A stretch of DNA of 64,000 nt. Source: CALDTK01 sp045110575 (GTDB taxonomy: Bacteria > Bacteroidota > Bacteroidia > Chitinophagales > Saprospiraceae). Location of the stretch: contig JBGCGF010000020.1 in NCBI GenBank assembly GCA_045110575.1, positions 1 through 64,000 of the forward strand, written 5' to 3'. Positions 35,564 through 46,900 of the stretch are shown one piece after another. The notes beneath the pieces are model-generated. The model searched no databases. It was given only the letters and a program-made list of their open reading frames with translations, and was not told the origin of the DNA. The number at the start of each line of letters is the position of its first letter. Within the stretch, counting starts at the first letter, position 1. The position numbers and the translations under genes are program-made.

Positions 35564-37897
35564 TTACTGCTTCATTACCCGCCTTGTGGTTGCAGCATTC
35601 CCACTCACTACTTGGAGCGTGTAGGTTCCGCTAGGCAGTGCAGATAGATCTAAGCTGGTTTCAGATCGAACTGAGGATTCGGTTTGGGTTTGAATCAGCT
35701 GTCCATTCATGTTGAAGAGACGGATCACCGTTTCGGTACGCGCTGTTCCGTCGATAGAAACCATCAGGTAATCGGTTGTTGGATTCGGGAAGACAGAAAC
35801 ACCTTCTAACTCTTCGAAGCTTTGTGTAGCTGAGACGCCCGTATTTATAGCACAGAAAGTTGGATCTGCCAATACAAATTCACTCTCACCGTTTACAAGT
35901 TCTACTGAGCGTTGCAAGGATTGCGTAGAAGTTGGTGCTGACAAAACGCGCCCAGTCGTCCACAAGCCTGCTGTCACGGCAAGAGCCGATCTGCCGTTTC
36001 CTGTGCTTCCCCACTCCATGTAAGATACGATTGCTGATGCATCGGCAAAGCTGTTGGTGTTGTACAGGGCGAGCTCGCCATCGACAACGTCGAGTCCGTC
36101 AAACGCTTTGACTACGACAATCTCTCCTGGAGCTAAAACCAGTGTCCCACACTCAATTGTGAGTGAACTCAACACAGCGTAAGAAGGACGATTGCAAACC
36201 CAGTAGTCTGTTAGGTCTACCGTTTGGTCGGTGTTATTGATAATCTCAATCCAACCGTTTTCGCCTACTTCATTGAGGGCAACTGTTTGATCTTGATTTC
36301 CGCCATTTGGATCTTCGCGAACTACGGTGATGTAAGCATCAGAGATCGCTTCGCAAAAGTCATCGTTCAAAGTCGTGATTGACTCACCAGCAACTGGATC
36401 TGGAAGTCCACGGTAATTCCAACCCCAGATGCGGCATGTCCCCACTGGTGCGCCAGAAAGGTCAAGCGTTGAGGTCGTTGCAGCGTTTGCAAAGGCGAGA
36501 ATGTTATCGCTATCATCGGTAATGATGTACCAGTAGCTAAGGCGTCCACCTGTTGACGTGTACGCCACGTTTACCAGCGCGTTACCAGCAGTAACTACGG
36601 TATCGGTTGCACCACCGAGGAGAGTAACGGTTCCTCCATCTGGCGTCTCGCGCCAAACGGTGATATACTCCTCAGAAACATCCTCGCACGGATCGTCTGA
36701 AAGTGTTGAGATGTTGTCACCCACAATCGGAGCTCCGAGCCCGCGGTAGTTCCACCCCCAGATGCGGCACGTGCCGGCCGGAGCTCCAGAAAGATCGAGT
36801 GATGAGGTCGTTGCAGCATTCGCAAAAGCGAGGATGCTATTGTCGGTATCTGTAATAATGTACCAGTAGCTCAATGCGTCCGCAGTTGTAGTGTGAACGA
36901 TATCTAAGACAATTTCTCCTGCACAACCTGTGTAAGTTGTTGCGCCATCGAGTAGCGTCACTACCCCACCATCGGGTGCCTGACGAACGACCGTAATTGC
37001 ATTCGAAAGGTCATAGGATCCGACCAGATCACTGAGGTGATTACCAGTCGCTAAATTTTCGAGACCGTCCTCAAATGCGAGCCACCATATCTTACACGTT
37101 CCTTCCCCTGCAGCTTCTAAATCGAAAGGACCGTTATTGGTAGGAAGTGCGAGGATGTTTCCGGGATCGTCGGTGATAACAAACATGCGGTTAGTTCCTG
37201 TTGAATTCCCATCGCGCAATACAGCAAATGGAGAAGGCACACCATCAATACATATTACGGTATCGATTGCTCCAGACACAAGGCTGATCGCCCCTCCCTC
37301 TGGGAGAATAACGTTTAGTAATGATGGATCAGGAGTTCCGACCGTTGGCGCAATATTGACATAGCTCAAGGTCGATGGAGGTGTTCCCTGTGCCTGAATC
37401 GAAGCGCCTGCCGTTGGAGGCGTAAGTGACATTCCTGCAGTCCAGATATTCGCTGCAACTGCGACAGAAGATCGTCGGTGCCCTGTTGAGCCGTACTCGA
37501 TATAAGAAGTGATCGCTGTTGAACTTCCGAAACTGTTGGTGGAGTACAATCCTAGTTCTCCATCACTTGCGTCAAAACCTCCAAAACCAGAGATCACCGT
37601 TGTCGCTCCAGGAGACAACTGAAAAGAACCAGACTCGATCGTTAATGTTGAGACTTGGGAGTAAGCAGGAAAATTACAAAGCCAATAGTCTCCAATATTT
37701 ACACTCGCGTCGGTTGGGTTAAATATTTCAATTTCACCATCTACGGTTACTTCTGAAATGATTACTCGATTGAGACTAAACTGTCCTTGCACAAGGCTTA
37801 TTGAAGCGAACATCGCTAGCAGGAGCATCGCGCCAGACAATAGCTTTTGTCGAACCGCACTGCGGGTTGTCGTTTGAGGTTGTAGAACTGGAAACAT
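35564..37897 (-). CDS. T9SS-secreted protein with lamin-tail domains and internal repeats
   Basis: A 777-aa secreted protein. The signal peptide ends near SLVQGQ. A lamin-tail domain follows (about 45-170, VIISEVTVDGEIEIFNPTD), and a close second copy lies at about 545-680 (LNEVGENGWIEIINNTD). Between them are about three repeats of ~95 residues sharing LSYWYIITD, ILAFANAATTS, LDLSGAPAGTCRIWGWNYRG. The C-terminal ~85 residues are a T9SS sorting domain (VSVFPNPTTDYLMVSIDG to TLQVVSGNAATTRRVMKQ). Such domains are removed on export, leaving the protein on the surface or released. No catalytic domain is seen; adhesion or scaffolding is plausible. It is a single-gene unit with its own terminator. 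Confidence 0.9.
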   Translation of the reverse strand: MFPVLQPQTTTRSAVRQKLLSGAMLLLAMFASISLVQGQFSLNRVIISEVTVDGEIEIFNPTDASVNIGDYWLCNFPAYSQVSTLTIESGSFQLSPGATTVISGFGGFDASDGELGLYSTNSFGSSTAITSYIEYGSTGHRRSSVAVAANIWTAGMSLTPPTAGASIQAQGTPPSTLSYVNIAPTVGTPDPSLLNVILPEGGAISLVSGAIDTVICIDGVPSPFAVLRDGNSTGTNRMFVITDDPGNILALPTNNGPFDLEAAGEGTCKIWWLAFEDGLENLATGNHLSDLVGSYDLSNAITVVRQAPDGGVVTLLDGATTYTGCAGEIVLDIVHTTTADALSYWYIITDTDNSILAFANAATTSSLDLSGAPAGTCRIWGWNYRGLGAPIVGDNISTLSDDPCEDVSEEYITVWRETPDGGTVTLLGGATDTVVTAGNALVNVAYTSTGGRLSYWYIITDDSDNILAFANAATTSTLDLSGAPVGTCRIWGWNYRGLPDPVAGESITTLNDDFCEAISDAYITVVREDPNGGNQDQTVALNEVGENGWIEIINNTDQTVDLTDYWVCNRPSYAVLSSLTIECGTLVLAPGEIVVVKAFDGLDVVDGELALYNTNSFADASAIVSYMEWGSTGNGRSALAVTAGLWTTGRVLSAPTSTQSLQRSVELVNGESEFVLADPTFCAINTGVSATQSFEELEGVSVFPNPTTDYLMVSIDGTARTETVIRLFNMNGQLIQTQTESSVRSETSLDLSALPSGTYTLQVVSGNAATTRRVMKQ

Positions 37898-38221
37898 GGA
37901 GGTTAGATTTGGGGCAAAAAAATAGTATCAGGTGTATTTAGACACCTTGCTCGATCACCTACTATTTTTAGATTATTTTACAATACCGGACGGATTCATC
38001 CAGCTTTCATTACCCTATACTATACGCTATTCGAAAAGGATGCTTCACTTAAAATAAAAAGTAAACTTATCTCTACCACCTCTACCACACAGTCAGAAAC
38101 AACACCTACTAACGGCAACAAATCCCAATAAGCACTGGCTTTCAACACAAAATATCACAACAAAAAAGAGCCTAACAGGTCTTCCGACATGCTAGGCTCT
38201 TTTTCCGAATGGACAATATAT
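37898..38221. other. Intergenic region with terminator and a small inverted repeat
   Basis: This 324 bp gap is A/T-rich. It holds the likely promoter of the lamin-tail gene, an inverted repeat AGGTGT(37930-37935)/ACACCT(37942-37947) near that gene's start, and the terminator at 38162-38204. No other gene is visible. Confidence 0.6.
38162..38204 (-). terminator. Bidirectional terminator after the anti-sigma/barrel gene
   Basis: AGAGCCTA (38167-38174) and TAGGCTCT (38193-38200) form an 8-bp stem flanked by A-run and T-run on both sides, so it can act on either strand. It lies 18 bp after the minus-strand stop at 38222. Confidence 0.85.
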
Positions 38222-39836
<1,615 letters not shown>

Positions 39837-39844
<8 letters not shown>

Positions 39845-40394
39845 TAGTCTGTAATTGTAGGGTTACAAGTTCTTGAAGCTTCTTTCTCGCTCTGGATAAA
39901 TTAGTTTTTGAAGTACTTACGGATATTCCTAAAGACTTAGCAATTTCCTCATGTTTAAACCCATCGATAACATACATATTAAACACAGCTCTGTATGCTG
40001 TTGATAGCGATTGGACGAGCCCCATCAATTCCTTGTAACCGATCTGGCTTAGGATATTTTCACGGTCTGGAAAATCACTCTCCGTATTCATGCTCGTTTC
40101 TTGATTTGTTCTACGTGCCTCTTTTGCAATTTGCGTAAGGGCGGTATTGACCACAATTCTCCGAAACCATGGTTTGAATGGCTTGGATCTGTCGAACTTC
40201 TCTAGATGCTTGTAGACTTTCATAAATGCATCGTTCACAACAGAAATCGAGTCGGCCTCATTTTGAATGTACCTGATCGCGATGCTCATACCATACGGGT
40301 AGAACAATCGATACAGTTCATGCTGACTCTTGCGATTCCATTTCGCACAGCCATCAAGCAAGCCCAATAGATCTTGTTTGGTTTCAAAGGGCAT
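39837..40394 (-). CDS. ECF-type RNA polymerase sigma factor
   Basis: A 185-aa sigma-70 family protein. Region 2 is visible (SISVVNDAFMKVYKHLEKF, then FKPWFRRIVVNTALTQ) and region 4 with its helix-turn-helix (YVIDGFKHEEIAKSLGISVS, SKTNLSRARKKLQELV). It is translationally coupled to the anti-sigma/barrel gene downstream, the standard sigma/anti-sigma arrangement. Target promoters cannot be deduced from this window. The start is the first ATG; possible tiny ORFs lie upstream on the same strand. Confidence 0.93.
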
Positions 40395-40461
40395 GCCCTA
40401 TGGTTTTTCGATTGTTCCCTACCCCGTACTCGCTCTGGGATGGTTTGGTTGCGTAAGATGG

Positions 40462-40581
40462 TCAATAAACCTTTGGCTGGGACAAATGAAGCTCGATCGT
40501 TGCACTACGAGATCGCTTTGCTGCTGACGGCTCGGCTGCTGGACTGGTAGCAGGAAGACTCTTGTCTAAAGAGTCGATCAT
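40462..40581 (-). CDS. Possible 39-aa small protein with strong ribosome-binding site
   Basis: ATG at 40581 preceded by AAAGGAGG with a 7-base spacer, a near-perfect Shine-Dalgarno. This is rare in Bacteroidota, so it is the main evidence. The peptide begins MIDSLDKSLPATS, is rich in Ala, Ser and Lys/Arg in the middle (AAEPSAAKRSRS), and ends LHLSQPKVY. No family is recognised. It starts 16 bp after the preceding tiny ORF and lies upstream of the sigma factor. Confidence 0.35.
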   Translation of the reverse strand: MIDSLDKSLPATSPAAEPSAAKRSRSATIELHLSQPKVY

Positions 40582-40597
40582 TGCAAAGCCTCCTTTC

Positions 40598-40657
40598 TTA
40601 GCACGAGGATCCTCCCAGCATGCCTGCGGGATTGCCTTCTTTGAGAAGCATATGCAT
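40598..40657 (-). CDS. Possible 19-aa peptide ORF upstream of the 39-aa ORF
   Basis: Short frame beginning MHMLLKEG and ending GGSSC. It may be a leader peptide for the 39-aa ORF or a small peptide product. Only a weak ribosome-binding site (GAGG, 11 bases before) is seen. It could be chance. Confidence 0.2.
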   Translation of the reverse strand: MHMLLKEGNPAGMLGGSSC

Positions 40658-40728
40658 TTTGCACTGCGCCTCTAATTGACTAATGATCCCCTTGCGCACT
40701 ACCGCTGCTGTTCACCACGTCTCAGGAG

Positions 40729-42651
40729 TTAATAGGCTTCAATCACCAACTTCCCCGTCAACACCTGATCCGCGCCACTTAGCGCCAACATGTACATGCC
40801 TGGGACCAAGTCACCTACATCAACAGAGGTCTTGTTTTGCGAAAGCGTGACTGTTTTAATGAGTTTTCCCGAAAGGGTGAACACCTCTACGCTACTAGAT
40901 TCAAGCAAGGAATTACCGTCAAGGTTGATAATAGATATTGTGTTGGTAGCCGGATTTGGATAGAAAATTAGCGACTCCAATTTGCTCTCTGGCAAGGCAT
41001 CATTTCTTGATATTACTGCTTCGCATTCGCTCGCCAAAACCTCAGCTACGGCCCTAAACTTAGGTGCAGGAATGAGGCTAGTATCTTGATGCATCGTCTC
41101 CAGCATGCCCCAGCTTCCGTATTGTGCAGAGCGCCCGGTCACCAGTGAAAAGTGCTGCAACTGTAACGGCTCATCTCCTACTTGCATGGTACGCAACGTA
41201 TCGAACCACTCCATGTAGATGTTGTACATAGATGTATCTCGTTGGATGTCAAGTAGCGCTTGCGCGTAAGTAGGTTCTTGACCAAAAGGCTGAGCGGTGA
41301 GGTGCTGGCCTCCTTCGTAAAACAACATTGGTATCTGGAGTGAATCAGCTATCGTTTCCTTAATTTCTCGCAAGTACGGTGTGGCCCCTTCTGTGATATT
41401 GCGTCTTGCCCAGAAGGCAATATCCGCGGCGGTTGCAGCTGCTCCGAGTACATCAAGTGCAGCATCACCATCCTCACCTAATCCAAAGTAGAAGGTAGGG
41501 GCGACGGCGTCAAAGCTTCCTGGACGCATGTTGAAGACGGCGCGTTGAGCGACATCTGGCCAACCCGTCTGTACACCCACCACACGCTTAATTCGAGCAG
41601 TATCGGCACCGTAGACGTCCGTCCAGATATCAAGCGTTCGCTGTACAAAGCCGACGGTACACTCTGGCCATGGTAATCCTGTCTCCAATTCACCATACTT
41701 GTTGCACCAAGCTGCCTGACCGAAAAGCCAGTTCCAATTTTCATTGCTGTACTCGACGGTTAAGGTTCGCTCAGGCTCCAAATTGTCATGAAACAGCTCT
41801 GCCATTTGGCGGATATAGTCTGGACTAGCACGATAAGGCACACAGACCCACCCGTCGAGGTCTTCCTGATTCATAAGCTCTATCATGAGCTCATAGGGAA
41901 TGCCCTTGTTGTGCGCGTACGTGTAGTGCTCTGGCTGTTGGCGTGCATCCCAATCGTATAGATCAGGTGAATCCCAAGCGGTCCAATCCTTTTGCCCCCA
42001 GTTATTCGTCTGCCCCCAATCCATGAAGCGAACAGATCTGAACATGCGAACTCGATCTAGCCAGACGTCATCGAACGGCTGATCGGCGTAAGTAGCCTCC
42101 GCCCCAGGCATCAACACGCGAATGTTCCGAATAGGATCTCCTGCTTCCGAACGATTGATTCGAAGCTCAAGCACATTGGCTATCGCGGTATCAAGATCGA
42201 AGGTCATGCGACCGTTGCCGTGATCTACGAAGTTTGCATAACCACCCCACCAGGCAAGTTCCCCGTCGCCATCATACAATACGGTGTAGCCGCCTTCTTC
42301 CCAGCCGTCTAGTTCCGCCCAGATTGTAGCGACTGCTTGCGGGTAAGCATAGTTTATGACGTTTTGCGGAAGCGAAACCGGGTAACCGTCAGGTCTCAAC
42401 TCAAGGCTATCGCGCAAGTCGGTGCTCCAAGGGCTTCCGTTTGGATTGCCAATGTCCTTGGTATACCATTCTCGTGCATTGTGCATACGATCAACGAAAG
42501 GAAGCTCTGTTCCCCAGTCGAACATCCCTGCCAAATTGGTCCCAATCGCCAGTTTGCATGAATCCGGCAAAGAGGATTGTGCCACGAGTTTTGGAATGGC
42601 ACAGAGAAGAAGTAAAAGGCCGAAGACTGTGTAGTGAAAAGTAGACCGCAT
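40729..42651 (-). CDS. T9SS-secreted glycoside-hydrolase-like protein
   Basis: A secreted protein of 640 aa from the chosen start. The longest frame opens at 42687, but the Met at 42651 gives a clean signal peptide (MRSTFHYTVFGLLLLL..LVAQ). The catalytic-type region looks like a clan GH-A barrel: SNENWNW (Asn-Glu, acid/base candidate) and FYEGGQH (nucleophile Glu candidate) lie in order with about 130 residues between. A beta-sandwich-like region of about 130 residues precedes it. The C-terminal ~75 residues are a T9SS sorting domain (IFYPNPATNTISIINLDG to KLVIEAY). The substrate cannot be named. It is divergent from the GntR gene of the alginate locus, so a role in polysaccharide degradation with that locus is plausible but not shown. 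Confidence 0.75.
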   Translation of the reverse strand: MRSTFHYTVFGLLLLLCAIPKLVAQSSLPDSCKLAIGTNLAGMFDWGTELPFVDRMHNAREWYTKDIGNPNGSPWSTDLRDSLELRPDGYPVSLPQNVINYAYPQAVATIWAELDGWEEGGYTVLYDGDGELAWWGGYANFVDHGNGRMTFDLDTAIANVLELRINRSEAGDPIRNIRVLMPGAEATYADQPFDDVWLDRVRMFRSVRFMDWGQTNNWGQKDWTAWDSPDLYDWDARQQPEHYTYAHNKGIPYELMIELMNQEDLDGWVCVPYRASPDYIRQMAELFHDNLEPERTLTVEYSNENWNWLFGQAAWCNKYGELETGLPWPECTVGFVQRTLDIWTDVYGADTARIKRVVGVQTGWPDVAQRAVFNMRPGSFDAVAPTFYFGLGEDGDAALDVLGAAATAADIAFWARRNITEGATPYLREIKETIADSLQIPMLFYEGGQHLTAQPFGQEPTYAQALLDIQRDTSMYNIYMEWFDTLRTMQVGDEPLQLQHFSLVTGRSAQYGSWGMLETMHQDTSLIPAPKFRAVAEVLASECEAVISRNDALPESKLESLIFYPNPATNTISIINLDGNSLLESSSVEVFTLSGKLIKTVTLSQNKTSVDVGDLVPGMYMLALSGADQVLTGKLVIEAY

Positions 42652-42687
42652 ACCAATGGTTTGAGTAAACCAAGGTAAGAAAGACAT

Positions 42688-42992
42688 GTGGGCAGTCGTA
42701 AAACGGTCTCGAAGCCTCTACTTACTGACTAGGCGCGCATTTCTTGAGGCGGTAAAAGTTGGTGCCCCAATTCCATAAAAGCGAGCAAAAAGTAGAAATC
42801 CCAGCGTATAACGGCGGCAGCAGACTGGTTGAGCAGAAGATTTTCGAAGAGAAAACCCCCACGTAACTCCCGTGTTACATAGTACTTATAAACTTTTACC
42901 TGTCCATTTTCTTAAAAATCAGAATTATGTGTAGGTTTGTCAGACCACAAACTGGTCAACCAGTTTAAGGTCGACCACAATTCCTTCTCAAT
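42688..42992. other. Divergent promoter region between GH-like gene and GntR gene
   Basis: 305 bp. It contains an inverted repeat GTAAC(42863-42867)/GTTAC(42874-42878) and the GntR-type operator at 42949-42966. No gene is visible. Confidence 0.6.
42949..42966. promoter_or_regulatory. GntR/FadR-type operator, perfect palindrome
   Basis: AAACTGGTCAACCAGTTT, an 18-bp perfect palindrome ending 26 bp before the GntR start codon. Its TGGT-N2-ACCA core is the form used by FadR-subfamily regulators, so autoregulation is likely. GGTCGACC (42969-42976) directly follows. Confidence 0.75.
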
Positions 42993-43697
42993 ATGCTTGA
43001 TAGCTTCTCTAGAATCCAGATCGAAAGTCCAGTCGATAAAATCGTCGGGCAAATCAAAGAGCTGGTTCACAGCGGTGAACTAAATGCAGGTCAGAAATTG
43101 CCGAGCGAGCGCGCCCTAGCTGAACAGCTAGATGTAGGACGTAGCTATGTGCGCGATGCCATCAAGAAGTTGGAATTTTTCGGTGTCCTACGTACGTCTC
43201 CTCAAAGTGGAACGTACGTAGTTGGTGTTGGAGTGACTGCGTTGCAGGGTCTCATTGGAGATGTGCTAGCTTTTGAAGGTCACGAATTCAATTCTCTGGT
43301 CGAAACGCGAACACTCATCGAGTGTGAAGCTGCTGCACTTGCAGCCACGAGAAGGACCGATGCAGACATCAAAGACTTGCAGTACGCCTTTGATCAGCAC
43401 AAAGCAATGATTGAAATTGGCGACCCTGCTGTAGAAGCAGACTTGCTCTTCCACGTGAAGATTGCTGAGGCTTCTAAGAATACTGTACTACAATCACTTT
43501 TGATGATTATCACACCAGATATCATCAAACGATACCGTGAACTTAAGATATGCGCCAATGATGATCTGCAGAAAACACTGCATGAGCATCAGCAAATATT
43601 GGACTGCATTATTTCAAAAGACGCACTTGGAGCAAATAGCGCAATGGCTACGCACCTTCAAGATGTACTACTCTTCAGCAAAAATTCTATGACGTAA
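42993..43697 (+). CDS. GntR-family (FadR subfamily) regulator of the alginate locus
   Basis: A 234-aa repressor. The winged helix-turn-helix occupies about 12-80 (GQKLPSERALAEQLDVGRSY then LRTSPQSGTYVV). The ligand-binding FCD domain occupies about 95-225, with conserved Asp/His positions for metal and ligand (EADLLFHVKIAEASKN, LHEHQQILDCI). FadR-subfamily members in alginate and uronate loci usually respond to KDPG or a related keto-acid, so release by a pathway intermediate is likely here. It lies at the head of the locus, with its own operator upstream. Confidence 0.9.
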   Translation: MLDSFSRIQIESPVDKIVGQIKELVHSGELNAGQKLPSERALAEQLDVGRSYVRDAIKKLEFFGVLRTSPQSGTYVVGVGVTALQGLIGDVLAFEGHEFNSLVETRTLIECEAAALAATRRTDADIKDLQYAFDQHKAMIEIGDPAVEADLLFHVKIAEASKNTVLQSLLMIITPDIIKRYRELKICANDDLQKTLHEHQQILDCIISKDALGANSAMATHLQDVLLFSKNSMT

Positions 43698-43958
43698 TAC
43701 GAATTACATCATAGGCTTTTACGCTTAAAATTTCTTAAACCAAAACACTCGTTTTGGAACATCAGAAATGAATCCCTACCGGATTCATACTAGTAGTTAA
43801 CACCTAATTGCTTCGACAAAATCTATGCAGTAATACCAACTACTCTATAGGCTTTCAGGCTTAAAAATTCCTTAACCAAAACACTTGTTTTGGAACTTCA
43901 GAAATGAGTCCCTCCCGGATTCATACTGGTATTCAACAACCTTTCACTTCGACAAAAA
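43687..43958. repeat. Tandem duplication in the susC promoter region
   Basis: Two ~136 bp units (43687-43822 and 43823-43958), clearly alike along their whole length. Each has two palindromes: CCAAAAC-N4-GTTTTGG (43740-43757, 43876-43893) and ATGAATCC-N5-GGATTCAT (43768-43788; one base changed in 43904-43924). The palindromes are the best-conserved parts, suggesting two copies of a regulatory region between the GntR gene and susC. Confidence 0.85.
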
Positions 43959-43970
43959 CTACCTCAAATT

Positions 43971-46900
43971 GTGAAAACATTACTCCATTTGAACCGCATA
44001 CGGCATTGTAGCGGGACCCAAAAAAGAAGCGTGAAAAACCGCTTCTTACTCATCGCCGTAGCATTATTGCTAATGCCGGCATTCATATTTGCGCAAGCAA
44101 ATCAAATCTCAGGTACGGTAACTGATGAAGCTGAAGCGCTTATCGGTGTTTCTGTATTTGTAAAAGGTACAACCAACGGTACAATCACAGATTTCAATGG
44201 CGCATATGCTATTTCTGCGAGTCCTGCCGATACGCTTGTATTTAGCTACATCGGCTATCTAACGAAGGAAGTAGCAGTAGGTACTCGTACGACTATCTCT
44301 GAGCAGCTAATGACCAACACAACAACCATGGATGAAGTGGTAGTCGTTGGTTATGGTACACGTAAGAAGTCCCACAACACCGGAGCGATTGCTTCTATTG
44401 GTGGTTCTGAGATCGCTGGCGTACAAGCTGCACGTGTTGATGATGCCCTCGCAGGTAAGTTATCTGGTGTCTTAATTCAGAACCAAGATGGTTCTCCTGG
44501 AGCTGACCCAAAAATTCAAATTCGTGCTGCAGCATCTATTTCGGGCGCATCCAATCCACTTATTGTGGTAAACGGTTTCCCGATCTCAGGAAGTTTAGCA
44601 ACAGTTAACCCAAGCGACATTGAAAGTTTGGAAGTACTTAAGGATGCTGCTTCTTCAGCGATCTACGGTTCACGTGGTGCAAACGGTGTAATATTAGTAA
44701 CCACTAAGAGTGGTAAATCTGGAAAGCCAACCATTAGCTACAACGCTTATGTTAGTACTTCTAACAGGTACGTTAACGATGTTGACCAACTTAAAACTGC
44801 TGGAGAATGGGCAGACGAACTAGAAGCAGGCATAGCCAGCGGAGCATATGATGTTTCCGAGGTTGATCCAGCGCTCGTTGATTACAGGTTAACAGCTAAC
44901 AGAAACTCACCTGATGTAGTGGCTGTAGAAGATTGGTTATTCCGTACAGGAACGAGTACAAGTCACGACTTCGGTATTAGTGGTGGATCTGATGATGTTA
45001 AGTACTACGCTTCTGTAGGCTACCTTAACACAGAAGGTATTGTTATTACGCAAGGGTTTGAACGATACAATGCACGTTTGAACGTGGACGCTAAGCTCGG
45101 TGAGCGTTTCGAAACTGGACTAAGTTTCAATGGCTTCATGAGTGATAGAGATATCGTGGGTCACGACATGAGAGACCTCTTAAGAGCGTACAGCGTTCAC
45201 CCAATCTATCACACAGAAGCATCTATTGCTTTCGTTCAAGATTTGGATGCAAAAAGACAAGCATTGTCTGATGCTGGAGTTACTTCTACAGGTGGTGACG
45301 GTACCAGAATGGACGATACTTTCGACCAAGGCTACAGAGGTGGTGATGCTCCGTTTAACAACAGTATCTACACGCTAGAGCCCGGTATGACAGCACAAGA
45401 CTGGCATTACGGAAGAAACCAAAATGGTATTGGTGGATCTGGAGATGCTGGCCCTGCAACTAAGCTCGACAACACAGAAAGCTATGAGAAAACTTTCTTC
45501 GGAAACTTAACTTCTTACCTCCAGTACAAAATTGCTGATGGCTTGAAGCTTCGAACTGTCCTAGGTGGTGATCTTAATGATACACAGAACTTCTTTTCAA
45601 GAGAGCTAGAATTTGATTCTCGAGCTCGTACTAACCAGACTCGATTAAACCAGACAGATCTAAAACGATCTTCTGTTTTGAGTGAGACTACGTTGAACTA
45701 CTCTAAAGTATTAGGTAGTCATGATATATCTGCAGTAGCGGGTGTAGAGTTCCAGAATTTCTACAGAAATGGAATCGCGTTAAGCGGTACAAATGTTCCT
45801 TACGGTCAACCGTTGAACTTCGCCCTTTTAGATCCAGCTGATGTTTCTATTACCGAGCGTAACGAAACGATTGCAAGACGAAGCGTTTTTGGACGTATCA
45901 ACTACGCATATGACAATCGCTACTTAGCGTCTGTATCTATAAGACGAGATGGAGATTCTCGCTTCGGAGCTAACAACAAGTTCCAGACGTTCCCTGCTGT
46001 TTCTTTGGGTTGGAATCTACACAATGAGTCCTTCTACAACTCAGATCTATTAACGGATGTTAAGCTTCGGTTTAGTGCAGGTTCTTTGGGAACTACTTCT
46101 TTCCTGGGTGCTTACAACTCACTAAGTCTTCTGAATCCTCAAGCGACAATTTTCGGAACAGGATTCCTTATTCCATCTGATGTTGCTAACCCTGATTTGA
46201 CTTGGCAAACGAATACTGAGACGAACTACGGTATCAACTTAGGTTTCCTACAGAATCGTTTTACTGCTAGTGTAGATTACTACACTTCTGACATCGAAGA
46301 CATCTTGATCAATCAAAGTGTATCTGAGGTATTAGGAACCACGTCAATTGCACTTAACTCTGGAGATGTAACCAGTTCTGGTATTGAGCTAGAACTTGGC
46401 GCTGCAATCATCAACCGACCTGGTCTACGATGGAATGTCAACGCTAACATGTCTACTGTAAATACAGAAATTACAGATCTAGGTGGTCTAGAAGAGTTGC
46501 CTCAAGTAATCTTCGGACAGTCTGGTCGTGGACCAGTATTTAGAAACTATGTTGGCGGAGAAATCGGCGAGATGTGGGGACTAGAGACAGATGGAATGGT
46601 TGAAACCAGCTTCATGGTAGATCCTACTCGTAACATCGGACTTAGTAGTTCTGAGTACTATGTTGTTGATCAACAAAGTCCTGGAGAAGAAGGATTCGGT
46701 GAGATAGACAATACAAGAACTGTAGCTGAAGGTGGAGACCTCGTTAAAGTTGGGCAGAATACGCCTGATTTCTACTGGGGATTAAGCACGCAAGTTGCAT
46801 TTAAAGACTTCGATGTATCACTTCAATTTCAAGGTGCTCAAGGTGGAGACGTCTTCAACATTGATGAGATCTACTGGAGATCAGAATTTGGCGGACGACT

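Larger units (their letters stand above)
40395..40728. other. Gap between ECF sigma gene and upstream secreted protein gene
   Basis: 334 bp, no large gene. It holds two possible tiny minus-strand ORFs (listed separately) and, inside the second, a hairpin GACTCTT(40557-40563)/AAGAGTC(40569-40575). The promoter of the sigma gene is probably here; no promoter could be fixed by eye. Confidence 0.5.
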
